NCBI RefSeq assembly: GCF_036621415.1
Contig: NZ_CP030941.1
Span: 2,788,001-2,852,000, forward strand
Direction: 5' to 3'
DNA from: Nitratireductor thuwali
Lineage (GTDB): Bacteria > Pseudomonadota > Alphaproteobacteria > Rhizobiales > Rhizobiaceae
Length of the DNA: 64,000 nt
Shown here: in pieces, positions 8,425 to 16,121 of the stretch
How the letters are laid out: each line of letters starts with the position of its first letter
Position numbering within the stretch: position 1 is the stretch's first letter
The notes under the pieces: generated by a model
Told to the model about the DNA's origin: nothing
The model's database searches: none
Seen by the model: the letters and a program-made list of their open reading frames with translations, nothing else
Program-made: the position numbers and the translations under genes

Positions 8425-9269
8425 CCTTGACCACCCGCCAGGCCCGGCTCATCTCGCGCACCTGCCTGACATTGGCGCTGCTCGTGGTTGCGGTGCCCTT
8501 CGTCTTTCCATTCTTGTGGATGGTCTCGTCCGGTTTCAAAAGCGCGACCGAGATCTTTGGCCAGCCAAGCCTTATCCCGCGCGTGTGGCGCTGGCAGAAC
8601 TACGTCGAGGTGTTCGAGTATCAGCCCTTCGCGCGGCAATATTTCAACTCGCTCTACATCGCGGTCACGGTCACCGTGCTCACCCTGATAATCTCGTCGC
8701 TAGCCGGCTACGCGCTTGCCCGGATGCGCTTTGCCGGGGCGGGACTACTGATGCTGTTCCTCGTTTCGGCACTCATGGTGCCGGAGGAGGTGACCATCAT
8801 CCCGAACTTCTTCCTCATCCGCTGGATGGGGCTCATGGACACGCACGCGCCGCTCATCCTCCTGCCGGTCTTCGGCTCGCACGGGGTGATGGCCACATTC
8901 CTGATGCGGCAATATTTTCTCGCCATCCCCAAGGAGCTGGAGGAGGCGGGCAAGATGGACGGGCTGTCGCGCTTCGGCATCTGGTGGCGCGTGGCGCTGC
9001 CCATGTCGCGGCCGGCGCTCGCCGCCGTCTCCATCATCACCTTCCTCTTCTCATGGAACCTTTTCCTCGAGCCGCTGGTGTTCATCAGTTCGCTCGAACG
9101 TTTCACCCTGCCGCTGGCGCTCAGCAACTTCACCGATTCCTACGGACTGCCGCTCTGGCATCTGCAATTGGCGGCAACCAGTCTCGCGGTGGTGCCGATC
9201 CTGATCGTCTACCTGATCGCGCAGCGCCAGATCATCGAAAGTTTCGCCCTTTCGGGCGTCAAGGGATAG
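8421..9269 (+). CDS. Sugar ABC transporter permease (MalG/UgpE type)
   Basis: 282 residues with six predicted membrane helices. The EAA loop is ELEEAGKMDGLSRFGIWWRV, followed by ALPMSRPALAAV, as in MalG-like partners. The C-terminus QRQIIESFALSGVKG is diagnostic for the MalG/UgpE subfamily. It pairs with the preceding permease. An intergenic palindrome separates it from the ATPase gene. Confidence 0.93.
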   Translation: MTLTTRQARLISRTCLTLALLVVAVPFVFPFLWMVSSGFKSATEIFGQPSLIPRVWRWQNYVEVFEYQPFARQYFNSLYIAVTVTVLTLIISSLAGYALARMRFAGAGLLMLFLVSALMVPEEVTIIPNFFLIRWMGLMDTHAPLILLPVFGSHGVMATFLMRQYFLAIPKELEEAGKMDGLSRFGIWWRVALPMSRPALAAVSIITFLFSWNLFLEPLVFISSLERFTLPLALSNFTDSYGLPLWHLQLAATSLAVVPILIVYLIAQRQIIESFALSGVKG

Positions 9270-9270
9270 A

Positions 9271-9315
9271 GCAATTCCAGGAAAAGCGGGCACCGGTTTT
9301 TCCGTCCGGAATTGC
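9271..9315. repeat. Intergenic palindromic repeat of rhizobial type
   Basis: GCAATTCC and GGAATTGC (8-base perfect arms) enclose an inner GGAAAA/TTTTCC pair around a GC-rich centre. Elements with this design are found repeatedly between genes in Rhizobiales genomes (family knowledge, from memory). It lies inside the importer operon, so it may act as an mRNA stem that tunes expression of the ATPase relative to the permeases. Only one copy is seen in this window. Confidence 0.6.
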
Positions 9316-9360
9316 GACAAAACAAACGATCTAGCGCCGGGACGGCCAAGGACAGAACGC

Positions 9361-10410
9361 ATGACCAGTCTGCAGCTTCACAATCTCAAAAAGCGCTTCG
9401 GCTCCACGGAGGTGATCCGCGGTGTCGACCTTGCCATCGAGGACGGCGAATTCGTCGTCTTCGTCGGCCCGTCGGGTTGCGGCAAGTCGACACTCCTTCG
9501 CATGATCTCCGGTCTGGAGGACATCACGGAGGGCGAACTTTATATCGGCGACCGGCTGATCAACGACGTGCAGGCCGCCCAACGCGGCGTCGCCATGGTC
9601 TTCCAGTCCTACGCGCTCTACCCGCACCTGACCGTCAGGCAGAACATGGGTTTCGGGCTGAAGGTGCGCAAAGTGCCGGCGGACGAGGCAGAGCAGCGGG
9701 TGAATGAGGCGGCCGCTTCGCTCAAACTGGAAGCTCTGCTCCATCGCTATCCGAGGGAGCTTTCGGGCGGACAGCGCCAGCGTGTTGCGATCGGCCGCGC
9801 CATCGTGGGCCATCCGCAGGTCTTTCTCTTCGACGAGCCGCTTTCCAATCTGGATGCGGAGCTGCGCGTGCATATGCGTGCCGAGATCGCCGCGCTCCAC
9901 AAGAAGCTCGGCAATACGATGGTCTACGTTACGCATGATCAGATCGAGGCGATGACGCTGGCGGACAAGATCGTCGTCCTGCGTGACGGCCTGATAGAAC
10001 AGGTTGGTACACCGCGTGAGCTCTACGAGCGCCCGGGCAATCTGTTCGTCGCGCAATTCATTGGCAGCCCCCGCATGAACGTCCTGCCTGCAGCTTCAGT
10101 CGAACGGCAATTCGCAGCGTACGGACTGAAGATCGGCTCCGCGCATGGGGTGGGCATGCGGCCCGAACATCTCTCCGTCGTCTATACCGGGGCGGGAATG
10201 CTGCGCGGCACGGTGCTGATCAGCGAATACACGGGCGCCGCGACGCTGCTCCATATCGAGCTCGAAAGCGGCGAGACCGCGTTGGTGATCCATAACGGCC
10301 AGAACACGCCACAGGTCGATGACGCCGTGGCCCTGGCGATCGACCCGGAGAATCTGCACTTCTTTGATGAGAAGGGCCAGGCGATCCGGCCTCTGCGACG
10401 CGCCGCCTAG
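9361..10410 (+). CDS. ABC transporter ATP-binding protein (UgpC/MalK family)
   Basis: 349 residues. Walker A GPSGCGKST (about 35-43), Q-loop FQSYALYPHLTV, signature LSGGQRQRVAIGRA, Walker B VFLFDEPLSNLD and the switch histidine in YVTHDQIEAMTLADKIVVL are all present. A C-terminal TOBE-like regulatory domain follows (GMRPEHLSV...). It energises the two sugar permeases upstream. The 91-base gap from the permease carries a palindromic repeat. Confidence 0.93.
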   Translation: MTSLQLHNLKKRFGSTEVIRGVDLAIEDGEFVVFVGPSGCGKSTLLRMISGLEDITEGELYIGDRLINDVQAAQRGVAMVFQSYALYPHLTVRQNMGFGLKVRKVPADEAEQRVNEAAASLKLEALLHRYPRELSGGQRQRVAIGRAIVGHPQVFLFDEPLSNLDAELRVHMRAEIAALHKKLGNTMVYVTHDQIEAMTLADKIVVLRDGLIEQVGTPRELYERPGNLFVAQFIGSPRMNVLPAASVERQFAAYGLKIGSAHGVGMRPEHLSVVYTGAGMLRGTVLISEYTGAATLLHIELESGETALVIHNGQNTPQVDDAVALAIDPENLHFFDEKGQAIRPLRRAA

Positions 10411-10413
10411 CAG

Positions 10414-10427
10414 ACCTCTCGAGAGGT
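10414..10427. terminator. Perfect palindrome between convergent genes
   Basis: ACCTCTC/GAGAGGT is a 14-base perfect palindrome in the 35-base gap between the ABC ATPase and the convergent antiporter gene. It could terminate from both sides, but there is no loop or U-tract. Confidence 0.3.
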
Positions 10428-10445
10428 TCGTCCAGCGCTCCGGTG

Positions 10446-11477
10446 TCAAACGATCAAGATGACTGCACCGAGGGCATACAGGATGAGAATGGCGACGCTT
10501 TCGAATCCGATGCGGCCGGGCCCCACCGTCTCGCGTCGCAAAAGCCCCAGGAGCAATGTGCCGGTCATCAGGATCGCCAGCGCAACCGTGAAGACGTTGT
10601 CACTGTTGAACTGGTGGTAGAGCGAGCCCTCGCGATAGGCCACGTCCGAGAAGGCGATGAAGAGCGTGTCGAATGCGTTCCCACCGATGATGCCTCCCAC
10701 CGCCATCGTCAGCGCACCTGCCCTGACTGCCGCGACAGAGGTGACCAGCTCCGGGAGCGAAGTGGAGATTGCGGTGAGAAGGCCGCCGACCGCGGTCTCG
10801 GCAAGACCCGTCTGCCGTGCGAGGGATATTCCGAACTGGCTGATGCCATACCCGGCACCTGCGGTGATCGCCGCCAGCCCCAGGAACTCGGCTGAAATCC
10901 GGAAGGCAGATTGCTGCACACGCCTACCCTTGCCCTCATCATCGGAGTCCTGTGTCTGGGACGTGGCACGCGGCGCCCACATGGGATGCGTCCGGGCCCT
11001 GTTGATCAGATGGACGCCATAGGCGTAGCCGCCAAGCATCAGCACCGTCGCGGGATGGACGCCGAGAATGGTGATCTGGGGCCCCGACATTGCGATCAGC
11101 GGGATCGACAGCAGGGAGACCAGTAAAGCGCCCTGGGTGAGGTTTGCGGCGGATGCCGCCGCGTGCTCCAGATTCGCACGACGGTAGAACGTGTCCGCCA
11201 CGACGAGGAAGGCGGTCTGCGCAGTGATGCCTCCTATGGCGTTCGATATCGACAGCACCGGATGGCCCTGCCAGGCGGTGACGACGGAGGTGATGATGCC
11301 GGGCAGCGAGGTGCTCCCGCCGAGAAGAACCGCTCCGACCAGCGCCTCACCCAGCCCCGTCACGTCGGCAATCATGTCGGCGCGCTTGGCAAGCAGCGTG
11401 CCGGCGACGGCGATGAGGGCAGCGCAGAAAACGAAACCCCCCAGCGTCAGCCAAATGCTCTCGATACCGAAAGGCAT
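10446..11477 (-). CDS. Sodium/calcium exchanger (CaCA) family membrane protein
   Basis: 343 residues with about ten hydrophobic helices in two inverted halves. The alpha-repeats are recognisable: GEALVGAVLLGGSTSLPGIITSV in the first half and TAVGGLLTAISTSLPELVTSV in the second, with GG(I)GGNAFDT motifs after each. Central acidic residues (SQTQDSDDEGKG, about 173-184) make up the cytoplasmic loop. It is predicted to exchange Ca2+ or another cation for Na+ or H+. It follows the AI-2E-type gene by 9 bases, as an operon. GGAGCGGCC precedes the ATG. Confidence 0.87.
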   Translation of the reverse strand: MPFGIESIWLTLGGFVFCAALIAVAGTLLAKRADMIADVTGLGEALVGAVLLGGSTSLPGIITSVVTAWQGHPVLSISNAIGGITAQTAFLVVADTFYRRANLEHAAASAANLTQGALLVSLLSIPLIAMSGPQITILGVHPATVLMLGGYAYGVHLINRARTHPMWAPRATSQTQDSDDEGKGRRVQQSAFRISAEFLGLAAITAGAGYGISQFGISLARQTGLAETAVGGLLTAISTSLPELVTSVAAVRAGALTMAVGGIIGGNAFDTLFIAFSDVAYREGSLYHQFNSDNVFTVALAILMTGTLLLGLLRRETVGPGRIGFESVAILILYALGAVILIV

Positions 11478-11486
11478 GGCCGCTCC

Positions 11487-12539
11487 TCATTTCGAACCCG
11501 GAATATCGACGTCCTCCTGCAGCGTATCCCTGAGATAGAGCTGATTGACGACAACGTATAGGATAACGGTGAGTGGTGTGCCGAGGAGGACCCCCAGCGG
11601 GCCGAAGAGCACACCGAAGGCGAGGAGCGCAAAGAGGGTTAGCACCGGCGGTAGATCTACGGTCTCCCTTTGGACGAGCGGCATGACGACATTGCTTTCG
11701 ATCTGCTGGACGGCAACGTAGAGCCCGATTACCCAGAAGATCATGTTGCCTCCCTCCGAAAGGGCAAGCAGAAGTGCAGGCACCGCGCTGAGGATCGGAC
11801 CGACGATCGGTACGAACTCGGACAGGCCCGCCAGCAACCCGAGCGCCAAGGCTGACGGCATGCCGATCAGGTAGAGGCCGAGCGTGATGAGGGCGCCGAC
11901 GATCGCCATTGAAACCAACTGCCCGAGCAGCCAGAGCCGGAGTGCGCGGCCTGCGTTTTCGAACGTATCTGACGTATTGTCCCGGAGGCGCGGGGGAACA
12001 AGCTTGAGAATCCCCCGCCGGTATTGCCGGGGGCGCGCCGCGAGGTAGATTCCCGCCACGAGGACAAGCACGAAATTGGTCAAGGCGCCGACAAGCACGG
12101 ATGTGTAGCCGGCCACCTCAGAGGCCACGTCGCCCCTGCCGGCAAATTGGGTCGCCCGTTCTGTCAGTCGTTCATAAAGGTCATCGACGCCGATGCGCTC
12201 GCCCAGACTGGCAATCATCTCCGGCAGGCGCTGTACGAGGCTTGACGCTTCGCTCGCGATCTGCGTGCCGAGCAGAAAGAAGAAGCCGCCCATCAGGGCG
12301 GCTATCGCCAGGATGGAAAGGATGAGCGACCAGGGTGCTTTGACCGGCGTATTGTCTTCGAGCGCCTTGGCACCGCTGCGTAGAATGACCGCCACAACGA
12401 TGGCACCGAAGAACAGCAGAAGCACATTCGAGAGCTGCCACAAAAGAAGAGCACCCACGATGACGGCGCCCACGACAAGGCTCGTTCTCGTCAAGGTGGC
12501 CCAACTCGGCATCGGTCGCTTCGCCGTCTTTTCCCTCAC
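11487..12539 (-). CDS. AI-2E family (PerM-type) transporter
   Basis: 350 residues with about seven membrane segments and a long extramembrane helical region after the third. The family C-terminal part is clear: GLYLIGMPSALALGLLAGLSEFVPIVGPILSAVPA, then VQQIESNVVMPLVQRE and LGTPLTVI. Members export varied small molecules or act as Na+/H+ antiporters; the autoinducer role applies to few. The start is GTG after AGGAGAGACA. It is the first gene of a two-gene unit with the cation exchanger. Confidence 0.88.
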   Translation of the reverse strand: MREKTAKRPMPSWATLTRTSLVVGAVIVGALLLWQLSNVLLLFFGAIVVAVILRSGAKALEDNTPVKAPWSLILSILAIAALMGGFFFLLGTQIASEASSLVQRLPEMIASLGERIGVDDLYERLTERATQFAGRGDVASEVAGYTSVLVGALTNFVLVLVAGIYLAARPRQYRRGILKLVPPRLRDNTSDTFENAGRALRLWLLGQLVSMAIVGALITLGLYLIGMPSALALGLLAGLSEFVPIVGPILSAVPALLLALSEGGNMIFWVIGLYVAVQQIESNVVMPLVQRETVDLPPVLTLFALLAFGVLFGPLGVLLGTPLTVILYVVVNQLYLRDTLQEDVDIPGSK

Positions 12540-12635
12540 TGTCTCTCCTACCTTTCGTATCTGCGTATGTGCCTCCCACCGCCATCACTGCCAAGCGCAA
12601 CTTCTCGGCCATTCCTTTTGTTTCTCCGCGCGTTC

Positions 12636-12659
12636 GGAACTCCGCCGCCTATTCCAGTT
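12636..12659 (+). promoter_or_regulatory. Weak sigma-EcfG-like promoter ahead of the CsbD relic
   Basis: GGAAC is followed 16 bases later by GTT. The spacing is one base short of the usual GGAAC-N16/17-CGTT, and the -10 lacks the leading C. It lies about 30 bases before the CsbD-like relic. CsbD genes are common members of the general stress regulon, which is why I note it. Confidence 0.3.
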
Positions 12660-12687
12660 CAATTCGGCCAAGCGACAGGGGAAGGAG

Positions 12688-12894
12688 ATCCGTTGGGACC
12701 AAGTGAAAGAGCAGTGGGCGAAGTGCAAAGCTAAGGCGAAACAGCAATGGGCCAAGCGCACGGATGACACCTCGACCGGGCGGAAGCAGTCTGAACCTTC
12801 TCGGAAATGGAGAACCTGCGCGATTTCGGCGATACCCAAACCATCTTCAGGCTCGACAGAGGCGCTGGAGCGCGACCGCTTCCAGCGCCTGTAA
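12688..12894 (+). pseudogene. Decayed CsbD-like stress protein gene
   Basis: From 12688 one frame reads IRWDQVKEQWAKCKAKAK followed by QQWAKRTDD. This matches the N-terminal half of CsbD proteins (WDQxxGxWKQxKGKxKExWGKLTDD). AAGGAG sits just upstream where a ribosome site belongs, but the expected ATG is ATC. After TDD the homology jumps frame (LDRAEAV, then a stop; weak LLGNGE...ARF in a third frame). So the gene has lost its start and suffered at least one frameshift. Two strong hairpins follow. The identification rests on motif memory, not a search. Confidence 0.5.
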
Positions 12895-12930
12895 AATAGG
12901 CGTGCGCGAGGAGCCCCTTGCTCGCGCACG
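12861..12930 (+). terminator. Two tandem strong hairpins after the CsbD relic
   Basis: The first is GGCGCTGGA/TCCAGCGCC (12861-12889, 11-base loop). The second is CGTGCGCGAG/CTCGCGCACG (12901-12930, 10-base loop). Both arms are perfect. Between them is an A-rich TGTAAAATAGG. Together they look like the terminator of the former CsbD gene. Confidence 0.5.
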
Positions 12931-12980
12931 TGACCACATGGAGATGGTCGGCGATCCGCAACCGACCGTACAATCTGGTC

Positions 12981-13055
12981 GACCGAACGCGAGGCTCATC
13001 GTACGCCGCCGCCGCTACAAACCAAGGACTCTAGCGGCGGCTCTCACGCTCGGTC
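12981..13055 (-). ncRNA. Candidate structured RNA or repeat: long inverted repeat that pairs fully only on the minus strand
   Basis: The outer arms (12981-12993 and 13043-13055) pair 11 of 13 as DNA. Both mismatches are A-C on the plus strand but become G-U wobbles in minus-strand RNA, giving 13 continuous pairs. The inner arms GCCGCCGCTA/TAGCGGCGGC (13008-13017 and 13032-13041) are perfect. There is no U-tract on either side. The nearest genes are more than 400 bases away. It could be a small RNA, an mRNA leader element or a palindromic repeat. Expression is not shown. Confidence 0.35.
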
Positions 13056-13237
13056 TATAACCGTAACAACATGTGACGCGATATGTTTCGACAGCGTCGG
13101 CAAATTTTTCCATTGAGGGGCTAGGCGTGCGGCGGCTGGGATATTGGGACTCTTCCAATCAGGCCGCCAAGGCGCTCAGAACCGGGGGCAACTCCCGGCA
13201 AGGCGATTGAACCGCCGCGCGAAACTATCGTTCCTTG

Positions 13238-13273
13238 CCTCGCCTCTGCAACGACGCCTCACCTCTGCAACGA
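13238..13273 (+). repeat. Two copies of a 17-base direct repeat
   Basis: CCTCGCCTCTGCAACGA and CCTCACCTCTGCAACGA differ at one base and are spaced 19 bases apart (13238 and 13257). The second also forms an 8-base inverted pair with TTGCAGAG at 13289-13296. Apart from this and the promoter below, I see nothing coding in 13056-13408. Confidence 0.5.
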
Positions 13274-13408
13274 ATTCACTGCCGATCCTTGCAGAGATCC
13301 GGACGCGCCGGCGACTCAAGCGCCGCAACGCTTCTCCTTAGCCCGGTATTTGGTGATCAGCGCCGCAGGCGAGGGCTCTACGATCGCGGCCGAATTGCTC
13401 GCCTCTAC

Positions 13409-13433
13409 GGAACAAGAACGGGCCGCACCAGTT
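13409..13433 (+). promoter_or_regulatory. Probable sigma-EcfG promoter of the EF-hand/PRC gene
   Basis: GGAAC-N16-AGTT, 34 bases before the chosen ATG. The alphaproteobacterial general-stress consensus is GGAAC-N16/17-CGTT; one -10 base differs. The close spacing to the start codon supports use. Confidence 0.5.
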
Positions 13434-13466
13434 CCGAAGAGATCGGCGAAAGACATGGAGCAGGAT

Positions 13467-14726
13467 ATGAAGGTGTTGATGGCCGCCACGGCAACTGCAC
13501 TGGCCGTGGCTCTGGCCCCCCCGATAGGCATGGCGGCGGCGGATCGGACATTCAGTGATGTCGACGCCGACGGGAACCTGGAGCTGAACGAATCGGAGTT
13601 CGAGCAGGTCAGCCGCAGCGCCTTCGATGCCTGGGACCTGAATGGCGATCAGCGCCTCATCAAGGAAGAGTTCTACAGAGGACTGTTTGCGGCGTGGGAC
13701 TCTGATGAGGATGCCGATATTGGGGAGGAGGAGTATCGCACCGGACACAGTCTCTGGTTCGGCGGTGAAGTGGAGCCTGATTTCGCCGAGATTTCCGGCG
13801 GCCACAATACGATGACCCGCGATGAACTCGCGTCCGGTCTTGCTGAGGCCGACATTCTGGCTAAGGCCGAAATGCTGAGCGGCTTCGGAGCCGGTGAACC
13901 CGGTGTCGGCTGGGCCGCGTTCCACTCGGCACTTTTCGAGGTCTATGACCAGGATGACGATGGCATGGTCACGAAAGATGACTTTGCCGCCTTCGAAGAC
14001 ACATTGGTGACGAATGTCGACAATGGCGAGCAGGTCGCAGCCATCGGTCAGCAGGATGCCGTCCACGCCGAGGTTGTCGCCCTGTCGGAGTGGCGCGCCA
14101 CCGAGCTCTATGCCGACGGAATCAGCGTCGAATACCTCATAGACGAGGCCGAGGTGTACGGTCCCGGCGGCGACGAGATTGGAAGCCTTGAGAATGTGGT
14201 CTTTTCACAGGATGGCCGGGTGCTGTCGATTGTCGCCGAGGTTGGCGGTTTCTGGGATATCTTCGACACGCATGTGAACGTTCCGTGGGACGAAGCAGAT
14301 TATCTGGGCGACGGACTGACTATTCCCGTGACCGAAGAGAACGTCGAGGACTATTCCGTCTTTGAAACCGGATATCTAACCACAACTGGCGCGGTAACGG
14401 ACACGGCCGTCGTGGAGGATGACCTGGCAACAGGGCCGAATGCCTTCCGCGGCACGGATCTAATCGGCGATTACGCCCGTATCCGTGAAGACCGCGATGA
14501 CGACGGGTTGTCCAGCTTCGGCTATGTCAACGATCTCATCATCCGCAATGATGAGCTCGCGGCAGTCGTGGTGAGTCCTGATCCGTCCTTCGGCCTGGAG
14601 GGCCCCTACTATGCCTATCCCTATTACCCCAATGCATCGGCCCTGGGGCCCTATTACGACATGCCCTACTGGGAGGAGCAGGTCGCTCAGGCAAAGCCGT
14701 TGGACTATGACGAGTTCGAGGAGTGA
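13467..14726 (+). CDS. Secreted EF-hand and PRC-barrel fusion protein
   Basis: 419 residues. The ATG at 13467 is chosen because GGAGCAGGAT precedes it and it gives a signal peptide (MKVLMAATATALAVAL...GMAAADR). The N-terminal half has EF-hand loops at Asp31-Glu42 (DVDADGNLELNE), Asp57-Glu68, Asp78-Glu89 and Asp161-Asp172 (DQDDDGMVTKDD). The C-terminal half carries two PRC-barrel segments (about 203-290 and 325-372). A Tyr/Pro tail (GPYYAYPYYPN) follows. The PRC part is paralogous to the protein at 17339-18163. Inference: a calcium-sensing envelope protein, in keeping with two flanking Ca2+/cation antiporters. Confidence 0.85.
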   Translation: MKVLMAATATALAVALAPPIGMAAADRTFSDVDADGNLELNESEFEQVSRSAFDAWDLNGDQRLIKEEFYRGLFAAWDSDEDADIGEEEYRTGHSLWFGGEVEPDFAEISGGHNTMTRDELASGLAEADILAKAEMLSGFGAGEPGVGWAAFHSALFEVYDQDDDGMVTKDDFAAFEDTLVTNVDNGEQVAAIGQQDAVHAEVVALSEWRATELYADGISVEYLIDEAEVYGPGGDEIGSLENVVFSQDGRVLSIVAEVGGFWDIFDTHVNVPWDEADYLGDGLTIPVTEENVEDYSVFETGYLTTTGAVTDTAVVEDDLATGPNAFRGTDLIGDYARIREDRDDDGLSSFGYVNDLIIRNDELAAVVVSPDPSFGLEGPYYAYPYYPNASALGPYYDMPYWEEQVAQAKPLDYDEFEE

Positions 14727-14811
14727 CCGGATTGTCGCCAGTTTCGTACTCTGCTGCCTGCCATAGGCCGCGGAGCGCAGGGCAAAGGCGTTCCAACTGT
14801 CGGAGAGACGC

Positions 14812-15183
14812 ATGAAGCACAGCTTTAACCTCATGGCGACCTTCGCGCTTGGCGCAGTGGCGGCCTTTCCTTTGCCGGCCTTCGCGCAGACTTCTCCGGG
14901 ATCGGATGAGTGCCCGGCGGCCGAGCTTTCGGCGGGCGCCGCCGAAATCGAGCGGGGGATCGGTGATCGCCGTCTGGCCGAGGCCCAGGGCGAGGTCCTG
15001 ATGCGCATCGGACCGAGTTTTTTCTGTGAGAGCAAATATCTGGTGCCGGCGGGAGGCACGGTCGAGCTTCAGGAGTGCGAGCAAGATTGGTGTCTTGTAG
15101 CCTACGGAAACGAAATCGGCTATCTGCCTGTTCTCGCGCTCGACCGCGTGCCGGACAGAGCACCGGACGTAGACGACGACTGA
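14812..15183 (+). CDS. Secreted SH3-like domain protein
   Basis: 123 residues. The signal peptide ends at about LPAFAQ. After an acidic, Cys-containing linker (SDECPAAELS), the segment LVPAGGTVELQECEQDWCLVAYGNEIGYLPVLAL resembles a bacterial SH3 domain, with Trp-Cys-x-Val and G-x-Y/L-P positions conserved. Four cysteines could form disulfides. It is predicted periplasmic, perhaps binding peptidoglycan or a partner. It lies between the EF-hand/PRC and M48 genes on the same strand with short gaps (85 and 99 bases), so co-transcription is likely. Confidence 0.75.
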   Translation: MKHSFNLMATFALGAVAAFPLPAFAQTSPGSDECPAAELSAGAAEIERGIGDRRLAEAQGEVLMRIGPSFFCESKYLVPAGGTVELQECEQDWCLVAYGNEIGYLPVLALDRVPDRAPDVDDD

Positions 15184-15282
15184 ACGCCCGTCCGCAAAAT
15201 ACCATAGCTGCGGGATCTCGAACGGCTTGATGGTGCGCAGGTCCGGGGGCCTTCTCCGGCAAGCGACTGGCGGCCTGGAGAA

Positions 15283-16062
15283 ATGATGCTTAAACGACCA
15301 ACCGGAATCCTCACCTGCCAATGTGTGTCCAGACGCGCTTTTTTAGGGGGCGCCGGGGCTGCTGCGCTCCCCCCGCTGTCCGGCTGCAACTACCTGCCAA
15401 TCGATCTTGTCTCGGACGAAAAGGTTGAAGCCATGGGCCTGCGAGCGTGGGAGGAATTGATGGCGGCTTCACAGCCGAGCGATAACCCCGCCCTGCAAGA
15501 AATGGCCGACCGTGTTTCGGGCAGGCTTCTCGCCGCCGCAGGGGAGGCGCCGGAAAATTGGGAGATACTGGTCCTGGAGCGGCCGGAAATCAACGCATTC
15601 GCGCTGCCGGGAAACAAGATTGGCGTCTTCGAAGGCATGTTCCGCGTTGTCGAGACTGAAGATCAGCTTGCCGCGATCATCGGGCATGAAATCGGTCATC
15701 TTGGTGCCGAGCACAGCCAGGAAAGGATGAACACGCAGCTTCTCACAGACCTCGGACTACGCGCTCTCACTTTCTTGCTTCAGGCCGGCGAGGTGCAGTA
15801 CGCCTCCGAAATCGCTGCCGCACTCGGGATCGGCGTTGAATACGGCGTCGTTCTGCCTTATTCGCGTCGGCAGGAACTGGAGGCTGATCGCCTTGGGCTA
15901 ATCGCCATGGCGTCGGCCGGATATGACCCCCGATCAGCGGTCGCGCTGTGGCGGAGGATGGATGCCGTGGGTCGATCGCGCACGCCCGAGTTTCTAGCTA
16001 CCCATCCTGCTCCCGGATCGCGGATCGAGGCCATTGAAGCGATGCTGCCCGATCTGATCTAG
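15283..16062 (+). CDS. M48 family metallopeptidase, predicted lipoprotein
   Basis: 259 residues. The N-terminus carries a Tat-like SRRAFLGG followed by the lipobox LSGC (Cys35), predicting an exported lipoprotein. The zinc motif HEIGH (135-139) and the third-ligand motif ELEAD (198-202) mark an M48 gluzincin of the BepA/LoiP type. Such enzymes degrade misfolded or misassembled envelope proteins. Unlike BepA there are no C-terminal TPR repeats. It sits within the stress/envelope cluster, 99 bases after the SH3-like gene and 59 bases before the antiporter. Confidence 0.88.
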   Translation: MMLKRPTGILTCQCVSRRAFLGGAGAAALPPLSGCNYLPIDLVSDEKVEAMGLRAWEELMAASQPSDNPALQEMADRVSGRLLAAAGEAPENWEILVLERPEINAFALPGNKIGVFEGMFRVVETEDQLAAIIGHEIGHLGAEHSQERMNTQLLTDLGLRALTFLLQAGEVQYASEIAAALGIGVEYGVVLPYSRRQELEADRLGLIAMASAGYDPRSAVALWRRMDAVGRSRTPEFLATHPAPGSRIEAIEAMLPDLI

Positions 16063-16121
16063 CGGGCCGAGATGTTTAGCAAGGGCCCCCTGGTCGCGCG
16101 GGTATTTGGAGAGGGAGTTGG

